DNA of 6,096 bases from an uncultured Rhizobiaceae group bacterium. GTDB taxonomy: Bacteria; Pseudomonadota; Alphaproteobacteria; Rhizobiales; Rhizobiaceae. The DNA lies in assembly GCA_938030645.1 (NCBI GenBank), contig CALHHQ010000098.1, positions 1-6,096 of the forward strand. The letters run 5' to 3'. Of the stretch, positions 5,213 to 6,096 are shown in pieces (position 1 is the stretch's first letter; every line of letters begins with the position of its first letter). A program made the translations under genes and the position numbers. The notes under the pieces were generated by a model. That model was given only the letters and a program-made list of their open reading frames with translations. It did not search any database and was not told the origin of the DNA.

Positions 5213-6096
5213 CAGGCTTCAATACGCACTTTGGTATCGTGAAATGCAGCTGTTCCATGAGGTGCCGAAGTGTCCGCGCTGGTTAATGTGTTGATCCCTC
5301 GCCCATCTTCATGGGCTTTATTCGGCCAGATACCTTCGCACACAACCACTCCGCGTTTGACACCATCGAACAGTTTTACATGGACAATTACAGCGCCGCG
5401 CTGATTGATGAGACGCACTTTCGTGCCTTCTTCAAAACCATAGTGCTTGGCATCTTCTGGATGCAGCAAAACCGATGGACGCCCTTCCTTTTTGACCGAA
5501 GCATCGGTGTTGTTGAATGTGGAGTTCAAGAATGAGCGTGCGGGCGATGTGGCCATGCGAAACGGGTGTTCGGCATCTGCGTTTTCCGTCACGTCCCAAT
5601 GATCCGGCAGCGTGGGTGCTTCATTGACAGGGCCCTGCAAACCCATGGTATCAGGCGGCCTACCCCAAGGCACATTGTGCCAATCAGCCTTTAGGTGGAA
5701 TTTTCCATCATCATGAGCAAAACCATTGGCATAATGACTGGTTTCAAAATCAGGCTGACAATCAATCCACTTGTCCTGTTGAATATCAGCCAAAGTTCCA
5801 CGGCCACTGCGTTGCAAAAGATCGTCGATCAGCTCGTTTGCCGAAAAGCCAAAACCTGACTGTGTTGAAACACCAAGACGTTTGGCCAATTCTTCAACCA
5901 CAAACAAATTCGAACGGCAGGTCGATGGGCCGTCAATCAGTTTTGGACCAAGAACAATATGTTGGTGCCCGCCGCCTCTGTAAATATCATCATGTTCAAC
6001 AAACATCGTTGCGGGTAAAACGATGTCAGCCAGTTCAGCAGTTTCAGTCATAAATTGCTCATGCACAGCGACAAACAAATCTTCACGGGCAAAACC
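5209..6096 (-). CDS. Molybdopterin (bis-MGD) oxidoreductase, C-terminal part (runs off right edge)
   Basis: This is the last 295 codons of a large molybdenum- or tungsten-cofactor oxidoreductase of the DMSO reductase superfamily (COG0243 type); the start is right of base 6096. Numbering from the first complete visible codon, the frame opens within the catalytic domain. EQFMTETAELADIVLPAT (13-30) is the hallmark loop in which the T-x-T-A-x-x-A-D-I-V-L-P motif precedes a conserved Glu, followed by EHDDIYRGGGHQH (34-46). A poorly conserved linker follows at about 100-175. The C-terminal molybdopterin dinucleotide-binding beta-barrel spans about 178-295, with PARSFLNSTF (185-194), LHPEDA (211-216), GTKVRLINQRGA (224-235) and GVVVCEGIWP (249-258). 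The substrate is not readable: formate-, nitrate-, thiosulfate- or biotin-sulfoxide-type members share these features, and the N-terminal iron-sulfur motif and active-site residue are outside the window. The stop overlaps that of purN, tail to tail. Confidence 0.9.
   Translation of the reverse strand, partial: GFAREDLFVAVHEQFMTETAELADIVLPATMFVEHDDIYRGGGHQHIVLGPKLIDGPSTCRSNLFVVEELAKRLGVSTQSGFGFSANELIDDLLQRSGRGTLADIQQDKWIDCQPDFETSHYANGFAHDDGKFHLKADWHNVPWGRPPDTMGLQGPVNEAPTLPDHWDVTENADAEHPFRMATSPARSFLNSTFNNTDASVKKEGRPSVLLHPEDAKHYGFEEGTKVRLINQRGAVIVHVKLFDGVKRGVVVCEGIWPNKAHEDGRGINTLTSADTSAPHGTAAFHDTKVRIEAC

Noticed and set aside
1..6096. A new multi-gene system such as defence, secretion or a biosynthetic cluster
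   Set aside because: All genes but one belong to well-known housekeeping or metabolic families, and no repeats, integrase, transposase or odd-composition island is visible.

Overview
The window looks like chromosomal housekeeping DNA from an alphaproteobacterium, most likely a Hyphomicrobiales (Rhizobiales) relative of moderate GC content, possibly a marine lineage. The reasons are the HdaA-type DnaA homologue with a Glu-Asp Walker B, the gene order ppk / hdaA / AI-2E permease / CDP-alcohol phosphatidyltransferase next to purMN, and the use of TTG starts. The exact genus cannot be read from the sequence.

Left half (1-2789, minus strand). Four genes appear to form one operon transcribed right to left: a CDP-alcohol phosphatidyltransferase (phospholipid head-group synthesis), an AI-2E/PerM-family membrane protein, the DnaA-regulatory protein HdaA, and the N-terminal third-or-less of polyphosphate kinase ppk, which runs off the left edge. 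The first two genes overlap by 19 bases, the next gap is 15 bases, and the hdaA-ppk gap is 67 bases. Both of the first two genes appear to start with TTG.

Middle (2790-3487). A short divergent control region holds a perfect 6-bp inverted repeat and a -35-like TTGACT that overlaps a GANTC (CcrM) site. It is followed by a small, cysteine-free, signal-peptide-bearing protein of unknown function (2917-3405, plus strand). An 82-base gap with a possible promoter then leads into purM.

Right half (3488-6096). purM and purN, separated by 3 bases, encode AIR synthetase and GAR formyltransferase, two steps of de novo purine synthesis. They converge on, and overlap by 4 bases, the 3' end of a molybdopterin (bis-MGD type) oxidoreductase gene on the minus strand. 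Only its last 295 codons are inside the window. A perfect 8-bp stem hairpin in the last codons of purN sits just past the stop of the oxidoreductase gene and may act as its terminator.

From memory, the association of perM-, hda-, purM-, purN- and ppk-type genes also exists in Escherichia coli, so the neighbourhood looks old and conserved. No mobile element, CRISPR array, tRNA, rRNA or defence-like cassette is visible. I do not see a new multi-gene system here. The least understood items are the small secreted protein and the control region in front of it.
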